Shown: positions 48,301-51,556, numbered from the stretch's first letter. The stretch is 60,000 nucleotides of DNA from Antedon mediterranea (GCF_964355755.1 NC_092671.1:39265304-39325303), one strand, 5' to 3'. The notes: generated by a model not told the origin, from the letters alone. A program made the numbers and translations.

Positions 48301-48335
48301 CCTTTCCGAACACGTAGCGAAGCACTGCGGTCCAT
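1224..48335 (-). CDS. PDE11A: PDE11-type cyclic nucleotide phosphodiesterase, whole gene (16 coding exons, 889 aa)
   Basis: Class I phosphodiesterases hydrolyse cAMP and/or cGMP to the 5'-monophosphate; vertebrate PDE11A acts on both and is mainly cytosolic. Sixteen minus-strand exons join in consistent phases (introns of 162 bp to 10.5 kb) to 889 residues; human PDE11A4 is slightly longer. Domains in order: N-terminal segment (1-189) with [13 protein letters not shown] and RRAST, GAF-A (about 190-360), GAF-B (about 375-560), catalytic domain (about 590-870). Visible catalytic residues are H638 (proton donor), H642, H676, D677 and D787 (metal site), and the purine-binding glutamine Q840. Phrases such as [22 protein letters not shown] and NRNKWAEL favour PDE11 over PDE5 or PDE6. 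An in-frame TAA five codons upstream of the ATG supports the start. Oddities are TKTW for TKPW, HNYRH for HNWRH, and a PDE5-like F843. Confidence 0.93.
2111..2185 (-). CDS. PDE11A: PDE11 exon 15: catalytic domain
   Basis: Residues 801-825, [20 protein letters not shown] followed by NIEPA, the conserved EFF-QGD-E segment shared by PDE5 and PDE11. Acceptor TTGGCAG, donor GCT before GTATGT, phase 0 at both ends. Confidence 0.95.
2975..3038 (-). CDS. PDE11A: PDE11 exon 14: last metal ligand
   Basis: One base plus residues 780-800, [20 protein letters not shown] followed by K. D787 in TACD is the fourth metal-coordinating residue. The near-universal TKPW is TKTW, an unusual substitution. Acceptor TTTATAG, donor CAAAAA before GTAAGT, phase 0. 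Confidence 0.93.
3061..3179. mobile_element. MITE family 1 copy, left end missing
   Basis: Keeps the interior with CCATATATGG and the right terminal repeat GTTTGATAGTGTAGACAGAG; the left terminus is absent. Confidence 0.85.
3344..3480 (+). repeat. tRNA-derived SINE-like repeat
   Basis: TATGTAGTTGAGTGGATTAG has A-box character and GGGGTTTGAATCCC is a B-box/T-arm-like hairpin, about 60 bases apart as in a tRNA gene. The tail TTAGGTTAAGTTATAT reappears inverted near 9604-9650. It lies in intron 13/14 territory of PDE11. Confidence 0.5.
3616..3690 (-). CDS. PDE11A: PDE11 exon 13: catalytic domain
   Basis: One base, residues 755-778 and two bases: [20 protein letters not shown] followed by RELL. 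It corresponds to the RRTEFFELVSKGEYDW region of vertebrate PDE11. A long pyrimidine tract precedes the acceptor; donor TTAAG before GTAATG. The flanking introns are short (162 and 577 bp). Confidence 0.9.
3853..3953 (-). CDS. PDE11A: PDE11 exon 12: catalytic domain
   Basis: Residues 721-753 plus two bases, [18 protein letters not shown] followed by [15 protein letters not shown], the conserved NIF-LS-EY and AILATDL segments. Donor TTTAA before GTAAGA (phase 2) is required to keep frame with exon 13. Confidence 0.93.
4033..4191. mobile_element. MITE family 1 copy
   Basis: Both terminal inverted repeats are present: AAAGCTCTGTCTACACTATC at left and GATAGTGTAGACAGAGCTT at right. There is no coding capacity. 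The CArG-type decamers of the interior are decayed here. Confidence 0.9.
4241..4576. mobile_element. MITE family 3 copy
   Basis: Begins TTAAAGATGTATTGTCCCCA and ends CAGGGGAGAATTTATCTTTA, imperfect terminal inverted repeats. Interior phrases are shared with 10666-11008. No coding capacity. Confidence 0.75.
5072..5162 (-). CDS. PDE11A: PDE11 exon 11: catalytic domain
   Basis: One base plus residues 691-720, [20 protein letters not shown] followed by [10 protein letters not shown]. This matches the conserved LY-ATMEHHHFN segment. Acceptor TCTGATAG, donor AGCCAG before GTATGT, ending in phase 0. Confidence 0.94.
5242..5403. mobile_element. MITE family 1 copy
   Basis: Terminal repeats AAACCTCTGTCCACACTATC and TTGTAGACAGAGCTTTA flank an interior with CCAAATATGG and CCATATATGG. 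Confidence 0.9.
6463..6515 (+). repeat. LINE 3' tail
   Basis: GAATTTCCTTTTTGAGGATC followed by AATAAAAG and three TTATC repeats is typical of a CR1-clade LINE 3' end. The coding part upstream is not recognisable. Confidence 0.6.
7097..7200 (-). CDS. PDE11A: PDE11 exon 10: HD-domain metal site
   Basis: Residues 656-689 plus two bases: [19 protein letters not shown] followed by [15 protein letters not shown]. It carries the signature HD pair (H676, D677) of class I PDEs. The acceptor used is TATGACAG (not the AACAG 22 bases further in), because only it keeps TTNLVLTD, the equivalent of the loop before this helix. Donor GAAAA before GTAAGT, phase 2. Confidence 0.93.
7359..7494. mobile_element. 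MITE family 1 copy
   Basis: AGCTCTGTCTACACTATCAA at left and GTTTGATAGTGTAGACAAA at right, with CCAAATATGG inside. It lies in intron 9 of PDE11. Confidence 0.88.
8040..8460. repeat. Minisatellite derived from the PDE11 exon 9 donor junction
   Basis: Irregular array with units of about 17 bases, ACTTGCCTTAAGTACAG on the plus strand. On the minus strand each reads CTGTACTTAAGGCAAGT, nearly the exon 9 end plus intron start (CTGTACTTAAG, GTAAGT is the true junction at 8470/8469). At least a dozen units carry AGGCAAGT, the GC-type 5' splice-site consensus. Confidence 0.85.
8470..8577 (-). CDS. PDE11A: PDE11 exon 9: catalytic proton donor and first metal ligand
   Basis: Residues 620-655, [20 protein letters not shown] followed by [17 protein letters not shown]638 is the expected proton donor and H642 a metal ligand; the family tryptophan in HNWRH is tyrosine. 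I chose the donor GTACTTAAG before GTAAGT because it restores the VMYTVLK helix and fits exon 10 in phase 0. An earlier GTAATG after CAA would drop seven conserved residues. A minisatellite of near-copies of this junction begins immediately downstream. Confidence 0.87.
9182..9328 (-). CDS. PDE11A: PDE11 exon 8: start of catalytic domain
   Basis: Residues 571-619, including [20 protein letters not shown] and [11 protein letters not shown]. This is the first helices of the class I PDE catalytic fold. Acceptor TTTTTTTTACAG, donor GAG before GTAGAG, phase 0 at both ends. Confidence 0.94.
10666..11008. mobile_element. MITE family 3 copy
   Basis: TTTAAAGATGTATTTGTCCC at left and GGCGGACGATATATCTTTAA at right. 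The interior matches 4241-4576 (CATGAAAAAT, TTTTTGGTCAAAGTGAA). Confidence 0.75.
11943..12040. mobile_element. MITE family 1 copy, right end missing
   Basis: Left terminal repeat AAATCTCTGTCTACACTATT and an interior with CCATATATGG; the right end is lost. Confidence 0.8.
14160..14640. other. CpG-retaining block in AT-rich intron 7
   Basis: Several clusters such as AAACGCGCGCAAATTTTT, TACGTGCGCGTAAAAAAAT and ACGCGCGTGCGCACGTAACT stand out in a CpG-poor setting. No ORF or terminal repeats were recognised. Possibly an old dispersed element or a regulatory CpG region. Confidence 0.45.
14928..14970. repeat. GAT/GAA microsatellite
   Basis: Alternating GATGATGAA-type triplets. It produces a His-rich ORF on the minus strand that is not a gene. 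Confidence 0.9.
16070..16395. repeat. 69-bp tandem repeat, about 4.5 units
   Basis: Units contain GTCAATATGTTAGGGGCCAC and GGTGAGGGGAGTGTTTGGAG. Because 69 is divisible by three, a 94-codon frame stays open through it; this is an artefact. Confidence 0.92.
16505..16685. repeat. Tandem repeat, about 48-bp unit, four copies
   Basis: Units read CAATTTGTGAACTTGTGTAT then AAAAGAGCTCTAACCAGGAA, with small differences between copies. Confidence 0.88.
16763..16906 (-). CDS. PDE11A: PDE11 exon 7: end of GAF-B and linker to catalytic domain
   Basis: Residues 523-570, [20 protein letters not shown] followed by a helical linker with [21 protein letters not shown]. The LSYHA motif is characteristic of the PDE5/6/11 group. 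Acceptor TCTCTAG, donor AAG before GTAAGT, phase 0 at both ends. Confidence 0.94.
16930..17068. mobile_element. MITE family 1 copy
   Basis: AAAGCTCTGTCTACACTATC at left and AGTGTAGACAGAGCTTTA at right. It lies in intron 6, 24 bp upstream of the exon 7 acceptor on the minus strand. Confidence 0.88.
17228..17300 (+). repeat. LINE 3' tail, copy 1
   Basis: ATGATATGCCAGTTTTCAAA, then AATGGACAAATAAAGAGACT. Same ending as 17536-17608. Confidence 0.55.
17536..17608 (+). repeat. LINE 3' tail, copy 2
   Basis: ATGATATGCCGGTTTTCAAA, then AAATGGACAAATAAGATACT and two CTATGA repeats. The short repeat at the end fits CR1/Rex1-type tails. Confidence 0.6.
17636..17703 (-). CDS. PDE11A: PDE11 exon 6: GAF-B NR(X)nFX3DE segment
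   Basis: Residues 500-522, [22 protein letters not shown]. The usual NK of the GAF nucleotide-binding signature is NR here; F and DE are kept. Acceptor TTTCTAG, donor GAG before GTATGA. Begins in phase 1, ends in phase 0. Confidence 0.93.
18092..18169. mobile_element. MITE family 3 right-end fragment
   Basis: ATGTGACATTAAAATGGCAT, then TTTTAGGGGGACAATATATC, is the right half of the family. Confidence 0.65.
18609..18706. mobile_element. MITE family 3 fragment in the opposite orientation
   Basis: CTTAAAGATATATTGTCTTC with ATGCCATTTAAATGTCACAT is the reverse complement of the 18092-18169 type sequence. The two fragments form an inverted pair about 440 bp apart. Confidence 0.65.
19741..19868 (+). 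mobile_element. tRNA-derived SINE, 5' part (split by LINE)
   Basis: GCGTGTAGCAGAGTGTGTAG is the decayed A-box head, followed by two units of AGATTACAGATCGTGAGGTT with TGGTTCGAATCCAACTCTG (B box). The rest is at 24837-25258. The intact relative at 32122-32412 shows the normal arrangement. Confidence 0.75.
20051..21535 (-). CDS. Rex1/CR1-like reverse transcriptase (open, 494 codons)
   Basis: RNA-directed DNA polymerase of a LINE. Visible motifs in order: [66 protein letters not shown] (catalytic motif A), [14 protein letters not shown], and [10 protein letters not shown] (catalytic motif C). The RINRPQMVK-type phrase and overall layout recall Rex1 elements of fish. The reading frame is intact to its stop. 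The first 16 or so residues come from the neighbouring inserted element, so the ATG is not native. The native endonuclease part is at 23888-24830. Confidence 0.88.
   Translation of the reverse strand: MSTPRWYASEASVPSSNNNNNIGYDDNTNVLVNEDEVLREFARVKVNKATGPDGISNRILKVCNIQLCPIFTHIFNIIFRNGTVPRIWKTSIINPLPKVNKPSVPKDFRPIAITSNLMKCLERLIVSRLKENIGNADKNQFAYKNNRGVDDAVNSYLHDTYHHLDSKRNYVRSIFFDFSSAFNTILPHVLIDRLLSFNVSPQLAKVIYSFLINRPQMVKCNGILSNKESISVGAPQGCVISPILFSFYSSSFNILSKDCNIVKYADDTVISGFLCDSKHNVNEFVNEVGRFVNWCEDMNLILNITKTKEMIIDFRKTAVEHNVITIKETEVERVTQYKYLGTIMDNKLKWESNSLMISKKASQRLYFLRKLKQIRVDNTILILFYQSIIQSILSFSIGCFYGNFTENDKKNIERPRKIAQRIIKADLTPCSFIYEKSILKKVNNIMKDPTHPLHYCYNLNRSGIRLRPPRANLCRTRKSFVVNSIHIFNSNVRR
22477..22860 (+). 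repeat. Internal duplicated segment, copy 1
   Basis: Starts GCAAGTTTATTCTCAAAGGG and runs to the GCGAAGCCTCCTCGC phrase. It differs from copy 2 by an extra tandem 65-bp unit (22646-22778) ending in GATGGTGTACTCTAGC. Confidence 0.85.
23309..23610 (+). repeat. Internal duplicated segment, copy 2
   Basis: Nearly identical to 22477-22860 over about 300 bases but with one 65-bp unit instead of two. The high identity implies a recent duplication or gene conversion. Confidence 0.85.
23888..24832 (-). pseudogene. APE endonuclease C-terminal half and linker of the Rex1-like LINE
   Basis: Reading from 24832: [27 protein letters not shown], the catalytic GDFN motif, then GNSDHN (the SDH motif), followed by a basic linker ([19 protein letters not shown]). 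At about 24009 there is an in-frame stop; the rest ([20 protein letters not shown], then [12 protein letters not shown]) continues in another frame. The N-terminal third of the endonuclease is missing. The element is therefore dead. Confidence 0.85.
24837..25258 (+). mobile_element. tRNA-derived SINE, 3' part with four more 48-bp units
   Basis: Four tandem copies of the B-box unit (AGATTACAGATCGTGAGGTT, TGGTTCGAATCCAACTCTG) are followed by the SINE body (CCGCATTGCTTGTATCCTTA, then GTGTATAAATGGGAAACTG). With the two units at 19780-19868 the array originally held six. The related SINE at 32122 has one. Confidence 0.8.
25633..25799. mobile_element. MITE family 1 copy
   Basis: Both inverted ends and an interior with one CCAAATATGG and one CCATATATGG. 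A short ORF crossing it is not a gene. Confidence 0.9.
26338..26460 (+). repeat. Dispersed repeat, copy 1 of a pair
   Basis: GGACTATACCATTAGTGGAG to CTAGGCACGAAATAGACT matches 28619-28741 at high identity in direct orientation. Includes AAGGAGAAAGGGCTATT. Family unknown. Confidence 0.75.
26627..26873 (-). CDS. PDE11A: PDE11 exon 5: GAF-B core
   Basis: Residues 418-499 plus one base. It starts [10 protein letters not shown] and contains [37 protein letters not shown] and KIIG, the conserved middle of a GAF fold. Acceptor CTTTGCAG, donor ATTG before GTAAGA, phase 1. A 5'-truncated tRNA-derived repeat lies about 35 bp upstream of the acceptor. Confidence 0.95.
26908..27053 (+). mobile_element. 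tRNA-derived repeat, 5' truncated copy
   Basis: Begins inside the anticodon stem (ACATCTGCATATCAAGCAGG) and shares the full body with 27172-27352. It lies about 35 bp upstream of the PDE11 exon 5 acceptor. Confidence 0.75.
27172..27352 (+). mobile_element. tRNA-derived repeat, full head plus body
   Basis: Positions 27172-27243 fold as a complete cloverleaf: acceptor GCCCCAG with TTGGGGC, T arm CCGAG-TTCGAGT-CTCGG, anticodon stem TCTGC with GCAGG. The anticodon reads ATC (Asp, GAU codon), which nuclear genomes do not normally use. Because its head and body recur at 26908 and inverted at 27537, I treat it as a SINE rather than a working tRNA gene. Confidence 0.7.
27353..27384. repeat. TA dinucleotide repeat
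   Basis: Uninterrupted TA run next to the Penelope-like fragment; a second run is at 27511-27530. Confidence 0.95.
27385..27510 (-). mobile_element. Penelope-like element terminal fragment
   Basis: The minus strand carries CACCTGATGATGGGCTATGC followed by CCGAAACATGTCG, the kind of sequence found in pseudo-LTRs of Penelope-like elements. TA repeats flank it on both sides, common Penelope insertion surroundings. No protein-coding part remains. Confidence 0.5.
27466..27497 (-). ncRNA. Hammerhead-ribozyme-like core
   Basis: On the minus strand: CTGATGA, then a stem GGGC-TAT-GCCC, then GAAAC, a five-base loop and GT. This matches the order of the conserved hammerhead core (CUGAUGA, stem II, GAA, minimal stem III, UH). 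I could not find a convincing stem I in the immediate flanks, so activity is uncertain. Confidence 0.45.
27537..27674 (-). mobile_element. tRNA-derived repeat, inverted copy
   Basis: Reverse complement of the body and part of the head of 27172-27352 (GTCGCCCCAACCGAGACTCA, CCGCCCGGTGATATACTG). The two form a long inverted repeat around the TA-rich centre. Confidence 0.78.
27735..27885. repeat. 15-bp minisatellite
   Basis: Repeats of AAACACCTGGAATTA with scattered changes, roughly ten units. Confidence 0.88.
28234..28384. repeat. Two-copy tandem repeat, about 75 bp
   Basis: GTAGGTAATATGTTAGCATA and AATAATAGGTCTAGAATACT recur once with minor differences. Confidence 0.8.
28451..28522. mobile_element. 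MITE family 1 fragment
   Basis: Left end AAAGCTCTGTCCACACTATT with TAGTTTGACAAAAAAGTGTG; breaks off soon after. Confidence 0.75.
28619..28741 (+). repeat. Dispersed repeat, copy 2 of a pair
   Basis: Direct copy of 26338-26460 (GAGGACTATACCATATGTGG to GCTAGGCACGACATAGACTG), in the same large intron region. Confidence 0.75.
29566..29714. mobile_element. MITE family 1 copy
   Basis: Left GTGTCCACACTATCAAACTT and right TAGTTTGATAGTGTAGAAG flank the standard interior. It abuts the next copy. Confidence 0.85.
29709..29816. mobile_element. MITE family 1 copy, right end missing
   Basis: Begins AAGCTTTGTCTACACTGTCA directly at the end of the preceding copy; interior with CCATATATGG, no right terminus. 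Confidence 0.8.
30832..30988. mobile_element. MITE family 1 copy, left end missing
   Basis: Interior with CCAAATATGG and repeats of the TGATATG-CCCAAAT type, ending GTTTGATAGTGTAGACAGAG. Confidence 0.82.
31453..31763 (+). mobile_element. tRNA-derived SINE, second family
   Basis: TGTGGCGCAGTGGTTAGAGT (A box) and GGTTGCCGGTTCAAGCCCC (B box) are about 40 bases apart, followed by CCACCCAGGTGATACAAATG and an ACCTTACCTT tail. Confidence 0.82.
31792..31961. mobile_element. MITE family 1 copy
   Basis: AGCTCTGTCTACACTATCAA at left, GATAGTGTAGACTGAGCTTT at right, with CCAAATATGG and CCATATATGG inside. Confidence 0.9.
32122..32412 (+). mobile_element. tRNA-derived SINE (same family)
   Basis: Head GGCGCAGTTTGTTGGACGTT (A box), GTGGTTCGAATCCAAC (B box), body TTGCTTGTAGCCTTAAGCAA and AGGTGTATAAATGGGTACCT, ending in an ATTATT-rich tail. 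Confidence 0.82.
32852..32972. mobile_element. MITE family 1 copy, left end decayed
   Basis: Interior CCAAATATGG and CCATATATGG, right end GTTTGATAGTGTAGACAGAG. Confidence 0.82.
34099..34748. mobile_element. Non-autonomous DNA element with 25-bp terminal inverted repeats
   Basis: The left end TACCGTACTGATGCGGGTAT (then AAGCCC) matches, inverted, the right end GGGCTTACACCCGCGTCAGT (then ACGGTA). The GGGTATAAGCCCACCCC phrase recurs just inside both ends. There is no transposase ORF. The middle (34290-34660) is richer in CpG than its surroundings. It is the only copy in this window. Confidence 0.8.
34866..35220. repeat. 27-bp minisatellite, about 13 units
   Basis: Almost perfect units of TATAGCACAGTACAGTAGTA followed by CATTTTA. 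The unit length is a multiple of three, so two 141-codon frames stay open on the minus strand; both are artefacts. The high identity implies recent expansion. Confidence 0.95.
36480..37160. other. Block of unusual composition in intron 4
   Basis: Richer in GC than its neighbours and almost free of the A/T runs typical here. An 79-codon plus frame and a 124-codon minus frame cross it; neither shows a motif I recognise. Possibly an inserted or decayed element. Confidence 0.35.
37190..37224. mobile_element. MITE family 3 solo end
   Basis: TTTTTTCAGGAGGAAAATAT followed by ATCTTTAAA is a short remnant of the family right end, 3' of exon 4 on the minus strand. Confidence 0.5.
37397..37537 (-). CDS. 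PDE11A: PDE11 exon 4: start of GAF-B
   Basis: Residues 371-417, beginning [20 protein letters not shown] and including [18 protein letters not shown], a hallmark of the start of GAF-B in PDE11. Only 198 bp separate it from exon 3. Acceptor TCTGCATAG, donor GAC before GTAAGT, phase 0. Confidence 0.95.
37736..37825 (-). CDS. PDE11A: PDE11 exon 3: end of GAF-A and linker
   Basis: Residues 341-370, [19 protein letters not shown] followed by [11 protein letters not shown]. This is the last GAF-A strand and the helix leading to GAF-B. Acceptor CTTCACAG, donor CGT before GTAAGA, phase 0 at both ends. It joins directly to exon 2 (FTKDNEK). Confidence 0.93.
37999..38138. mobile_element. MITE family 1 copy
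   Basis: AAGCTCTGTCTACACTATAA at left and GTTTGATAGTGTAGACAGAG at right; CCAAATATGG and CCATATATGG inside. Confidence 0.9.
39010..39196. mobile_element. MITE family 2 copy, subtype A
   Basis: Ends AAGCTTGGTTCCCACTAGAA and CTAGTGGGAACCACGCTTTA are inverted repeats. Next to them is a CpG-bearing AACGCAA/TTGCGTT zone, and the interior includes CAATCACAAGCGAATAAGCC. Confidence 0.88.
39300..39625. repeat. Irregular GTGACATTTTGTGAGA minisatellite
   Basis: Degenerate units of GAGTGACATTTTGTGAGA and TGACATTTTATCAG. Confidence 0.85.
39781..39876 (-). other. Candidate cassette exon of PDE11 (intron 2)
   Basis: 32 codons open in phase 0 at both ends: [20 protein letters not shown] then [12 protein letters not shown]. 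Acceptor CAGTTTTCAG, donor GAGGAG before GTAAAG. It could join exon 3 in frame, but no PDE11 segment I know corresponds to it. Confidence 0.35.
40136..40432. repeat. AAGATACACCCAGGGT minisatellite
   Basis: About fourteen units of AAGATACACCCAGGGTTCAT or the longer ACTTTATT variant. It generates Pro/Gly-rich minus-strand frames that are not genes. Confidence 0.92.
40720..41030 (-). pseudogene. LINE ORF2 C-terminal remnant
   Basis: Minus-strand translation gives [20 protein letters not shown], then [20 protein letters not shown] and [15 protein letters not shown], then after a one-base shift [14 protein letters not shown] and [14 protein letters not shown]. The GRP-K-W and R-KW-EIV pattern is the conserved tail that follows the reverse transcriptase in many LINEs. 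The RT itself is gone. Confidence 0.7.
41832..42003. mobile_element. MITE family 1 copy
   Basis: AAAGCTCTGTCTACACTATC at left, TTTGATAGTGTAGGCAGTGC at right; two CCAAATATGG decamers inside. Confidence 0.9.
42210..42267 (-). other. Candidate alternative exon of PDE11 (intron 2)
   Basis: Bounded by TATCTCTTTAG and donor GTATGT. Not in frame with exon 2, but from an internal ATG (42254) it reads [15 protein letters not shown] and ends in phase 0, as an alternative first exon would. Not part of the family consensus. Confidence 0.3.
42462..43146. repeat. 48-bp minisatellite, about 14 units
   Basis: Units contain ACACATCATCTGACCTAAGG, TCAAACAAAATCCATTACCA and TGTGACCA. It lies in PDE11 intron 2. 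Long frames in both directions follow from the unit length. Confidence 0.94.
43691..43820. mobile_element. MITE family 1 copy, right end missing
   Basis: AAAGCTCTGTCTACACTATC at left, interior CCATATATGG, no right terminus. It lies in intron 2, about 75 bp downstream of the exon 2 donor on the minus strand. Confidence 0.82.
43897..44055 (-). CDS. PDE11A: PDE11 exon 2: second half of GAF-A
   Basis: Residues 288-340, acceptor TTCTTCAG, donor AAAAG before GTAACC, phase 0 at both ends. It contains the GAF core GSLLLLPV and VAVVVNK, then FTKDNEK, which corresponds to the NKX(n)FX3DE signature of cyclic-nucleotide-binding GAF domains. The D of DE is replaced by N here (F334, then N338 E339). Confidence 0.93.
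44968..45238. mobile_element. MITE family 3 copy, inverted
   Basis: Starts TTTTAAGATATTTGTCCCCC and ends CTTCATTTTTCATGTTTTCT and TTAA. The interior is the reverse complement of the 4241 copy (CAAAATGGCC, CCAAAAACTGGATCG). Confidence 0.7.
46562..46733. mobile_element. MITE family 1 copy
   Basis: AAAGCTCTGTCTACGCTATC at left, GATAGTGTAGACACAGGGC at right; CCAAATATGG and CCATATATGG inside. Confidence 0.9.
47475..48335 (-). CDS. PDE11A: PDE11 exon 1: N-terminal region and first half of GAF-A
   Basis: Residues 1-287. The start is the first ATG after an in-frame TAA. Near the N terminus is the [15 protein letters not shown] segment typical of PDE5/PDE11 N termini. Residues 146-150 read RRAST, a basophilic (PKA/PKG-type) phosphorylation consensus; human PDE11A4 is reported to be phosphorylated in this region. 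GAF-A begins around [19 protein letters not shown] (189-207). The exon ends at CAATTAGAG before donor GTAGGA, phase 0. It is clearly richer in GC than the surrounding introns. Confidence 0.95.
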
Positions 48336-48979
48336 TCTAGCAAATCGTTAATTACAATATTGACAAAAGTATTCCAATAACAAGTGCATTAAACTTTGAT
48401 CCATTTATAATAGTATAAAAACAACACTAAGTAAAATTTATTTCATTTGTGATGTTTAGTGAATAAAATAACAAGATGCAAAAATGATGATTAACAACCC
48501 GATTACAACAACTCAATGCTAAAACGGATACATCATCGGTGTTTCAGCAATAATATGCGCACACACGAAAACATCCAAACCGTTTTGTATTCGATTACTA
48601 CACTATTCAACTATATTTCTCAAGTGCTAAGTGTGTCACAAAGCGTGAATACTCTAAATTTCCATCGGTTAAAATAACCTGGAGATTGTGTTCACAGAGC
48701 AGACAATAAATTAACATGCATTAAGCAGTCGTAGAATATCGCTAAAACGATACGGAAACTATACCCGTACTTGGAAATCGTGCTTAATATTAAAAGTAGT
48801 AGAACTATTACCGTGGAATCCAATAACTCTACGTGCGGTAGACATGTATCGCAGGCCTAATGGGAAAGCATTCAACGCTAACATAAAACCGAGACCTTTG
48901 TAATCCTTGGATTCACACGAATATGTACGCGCTTCTCGTTAGTACGCGCGTATGAATAAGTATTTTCAAAAAATCTAGA

Positions 48980-48987
48980 TGACGTCA
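48980..48987. promoter_or_regulatory. CRE palindrome TGACGTCA upstream of PDE11
   Basis: A perfect cAMP response element 645 bp upstream of the PDE11 start codon. A second lies at 49308-49315. A PDE controlled by CREB would form negative feedback; this is an inference only. Confidence 0.35.
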
Positions 48988-49307
48988 TAGATTGATTATA
49001 TTCAATCGTCGGATATGAAATCCCGATCACAAGTTTAGATTACCGGAAATAGCACGTTTCTGAATATTTTAAACACATGACGACCAATTGTAGACAATTA
49101 GGCTGAACTACTTCACTGAAAAGAAACAGGATAAATTCAATTAAATTCCTACTTGGAAAATCTCCTCCATGAGGAAAATGTTAAATTCGTTCTTAGAATT
49201 ATCAGTAACTGGCCATCACTGAGTCACTTCATCGTTTAATAGATCTTAATGGCATCTCTTTTCACTTCTACTTTATCCTTTGTGTACGAATCAGTCTAAC
49301 GGTAACA

Positions 49308-49315
49308 TGACGTCA
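49308..49315. promoter_or_regulatory. Second CRE palindrome TGACGTCA
   Basis: Perfect octamer 328 bp from the other upstream site. The same octamer also occurs at about 13858, 25839, 31167 and 59188, so the window has more than chance would suggest. Confidence 0.3.
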
Positions 49316-50379
49316 CTGATACGTGCCGCCACGACAAAAGCACCGTGCCTAAAATAAATATGTCAAATATTAGCAAAAGGACATCGGATCTCTGGTGGTC
49401 TAAACATTAATAAACACTATTTAACACTATCAAGTTGATGAAGGATAACCCCGATATATCTGTGATCTGATGGGAGGCTTATCGCCAGTAAGTAGAGAAA
49501 GTGGAGCAATTCCCCACTTCCTAGTCTTCTTCCGATTGTTAACCATGGAGTAACTCACGTTAATGTAAATATTCCCGTAAATATTACACATACTTAATTA
49601 TTTATAAGAAATTGAACAATAACAAAAATAGTTCAGTTCATAGTACAGCGGATGATCTGTTTACGGATCTAACGTTGTTTATAAATAACCTACGTACGAG
49701 TGAAGAGGCCAAAGGAGAATACAATAGGCCTACTCAAAGGAGACTCCTGGAGGCTTACCGTCTTTGTATAGGATTCTAATATTACCTGTTGGATTTTAGC
49801 AATATGATAAACATCATTGTTGTTTTTATTCTACCCTAAGCATAACAAAAACATAAAAACCAAATACTTACAATAAAAGTTGATTAACATTGCGCGCAGC
49901 GTATTATCCTGGTGGTTTTAGATTAAACACCGGCCGTGGAATGACACTTTTTAACGCAGGCAAATTTCCGTCTGTGTTTTGGACTCGTCCATTATCAGAC
50001 AATATCTTCAAAACGATTAACTCATTTCAAATGTTTGTACAAGTACCAGGTAGATCGGACGTAGATACGAGCCAATAAAGAGGCAAAACAAGGAAGTTAT
50101 CAAAACATACAATGGCCCGGTATTCCGGAAATGTATAGGCCTATTGAACGGATGGAATGGTTCACCTTTCTTCAAAAGGACACAAAATTACCCGTATTGC
50201 TCCCGTTTCTCGTCACCAATACTTTGGCAAGACTCCCCGTCGTCATCAATTCAGGTAGTAATGGGTACTCATCAGAAGTCCCATAATTTCCCCACACAAT
50301 TTCACACGCTTTCCATTTTATACTCTTGCAATAATTTACAAAATTAAAATAGTTATTCTAAGTAAAGCAACATTCACAC

Positions 50380-50588
50380 TAAAGCGTGGTTCCCACTAGA
50401 ACGCAACGCAACGTAACGCAGCGACGTATCGACGCGAAGTGATATATTGCGTAATCGCAAGTGGGAACCGACGATGCAATCAGGTTTGATTTCACGCAGG
50501 CGGGGCACAAACACAATTATTGGAAGAGCATTTTGCTTACGTTGCGTAGATTGCCTTACGTTGCGTCGCTAGTGGGAACCACGCTTTA
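50380..50588. mobile_element. MITE family 2 copy, subtype B
   Basis: Same terminal repeats (AAAGCGTGGTTCCCACTAGA and its inverse), with the subtype B interior (GTGGGAACCGACGATGCAAT, TTTGATTTCACGCAGGCGGG). Confidence 0.88.
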
Positions 50589-50727
50589 ATTATCCAGTTT
50601 TACGGAACGGAAGACTGCACCGGTAAAAACCAGTGTTTCAAACATTTCTGACAGCCGCGGAAGAAATGTGATGACGATTTCGTTTATTATTCATCCTGAA
50701 CAGATGAAGATGTTTAAACATACATCT

Positions 50728-50790
50728 TAAAGCTCTGTTCACACTACCAAAAAATGTGATGTTTTGTTGTAGTTTGATAGGTAAAGCTTT
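50728..50790. mobile_element. MITE family 1 internal-deletion copy
   Basis: AAAGCTCTGTTCACACTACC at left and GTAGTTTGATAGGTAAAGC at right with almost no interior. Confidence 0.65.
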
Positions 50791-50831
50791 TGATACTATA
50801 ATATGTACCTGTACTTCAACATGATTATCTT

Positions 50832-51044
50832 TAAAGCATGGTTCCCACTAGCAACGCAACGTAACGCAATCTACGCAACGTAAGCAAATGCCCTTCTAAT
50901 AATTGTGTTTGCCCCGCTTGCGTGAAATCAAACCTACGATATTTGCAGCACTATTGCGTCGTCGGTTCCCACTTGTGATTACGCAATACAGCACTTTGCA
51001 CCGATACGTCGCTGCGTTGCGTCGCTAGTGGGAACCGAGCTTTA
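50832..51044. mobile_element. MITE family 2 copy, subtype B, inverted
   Basis: AAAGCATGGTTCCCACTAGC at left, TAGTGGGAACCGAGCTTTA at right; interior is the reverse complement of 50380-50588. Confidence 0.88.
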
Positions 51045-51103
51045 TTAGTTGAATAGTGTGTAGTGTATTTATATTATCATATTCATCTTAACACGATTCA
51101 TAC

Positions 51104-51290
51104 TAAAGCTTGGTTCCCACTAGAATGTAACGCAAGGACGTAAACGCAACGCAAGCGTTTTAACCAATGACAAGCGAAGTTATAGACAGTTAGCAATCAC
51201 AAGCGAATTAAGCCATCGCTTGTGATTAGTCAATTCACTTGCGTTGCGTTACGTCCTTGTGTTGCGTCGCTAGTGGGAACCACGCTTAAA
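51104..51290. mobile_element. MITE family 2 copy, subtype A
   Basis: AAAGCTTGGTTCCCACTAGA at left, TAGTGGGAACCACGCTTAAA at right; interior like 39010-39196. Confidence 0.88.
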
Positions 51291-51368
51291 GAAAAGGTTA
51301 TGTTGAAAACAAAATTATAATGTGCAAGGAGGAGGTGTTTGTGAACTTATATCGAGGCTTTACGCCTG

Positions 51369-51556
51369 TAAAGCGTGGTTCCCTGCACTAGCGACGCAAC
51401 ACAAGGACGTAACGCAACGCAAGTGAATTGACCAATCACAAGCGATGGCTTATTCGCTTGTGATTGCTAACTGTCTATAACTTCGCTTGTCATTGGTTAA
51501 AACGCTTGCGTTGCGTTTACGTCCTTGCGTTACGTTTTAGTGGGAACCAAGCTTAA
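51369..51556. mobile_element. MITE family 2 copy, subtype A, inverted
   Basis: AAAGCGTGGTTCCCTGCACT at left, AGTGGGAACCAAGCTTAAAA at right. Nearly the reverse complement of the neighbouring copy at 51104-51290, so the pair could fold on itself. Confidence 0.88.
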
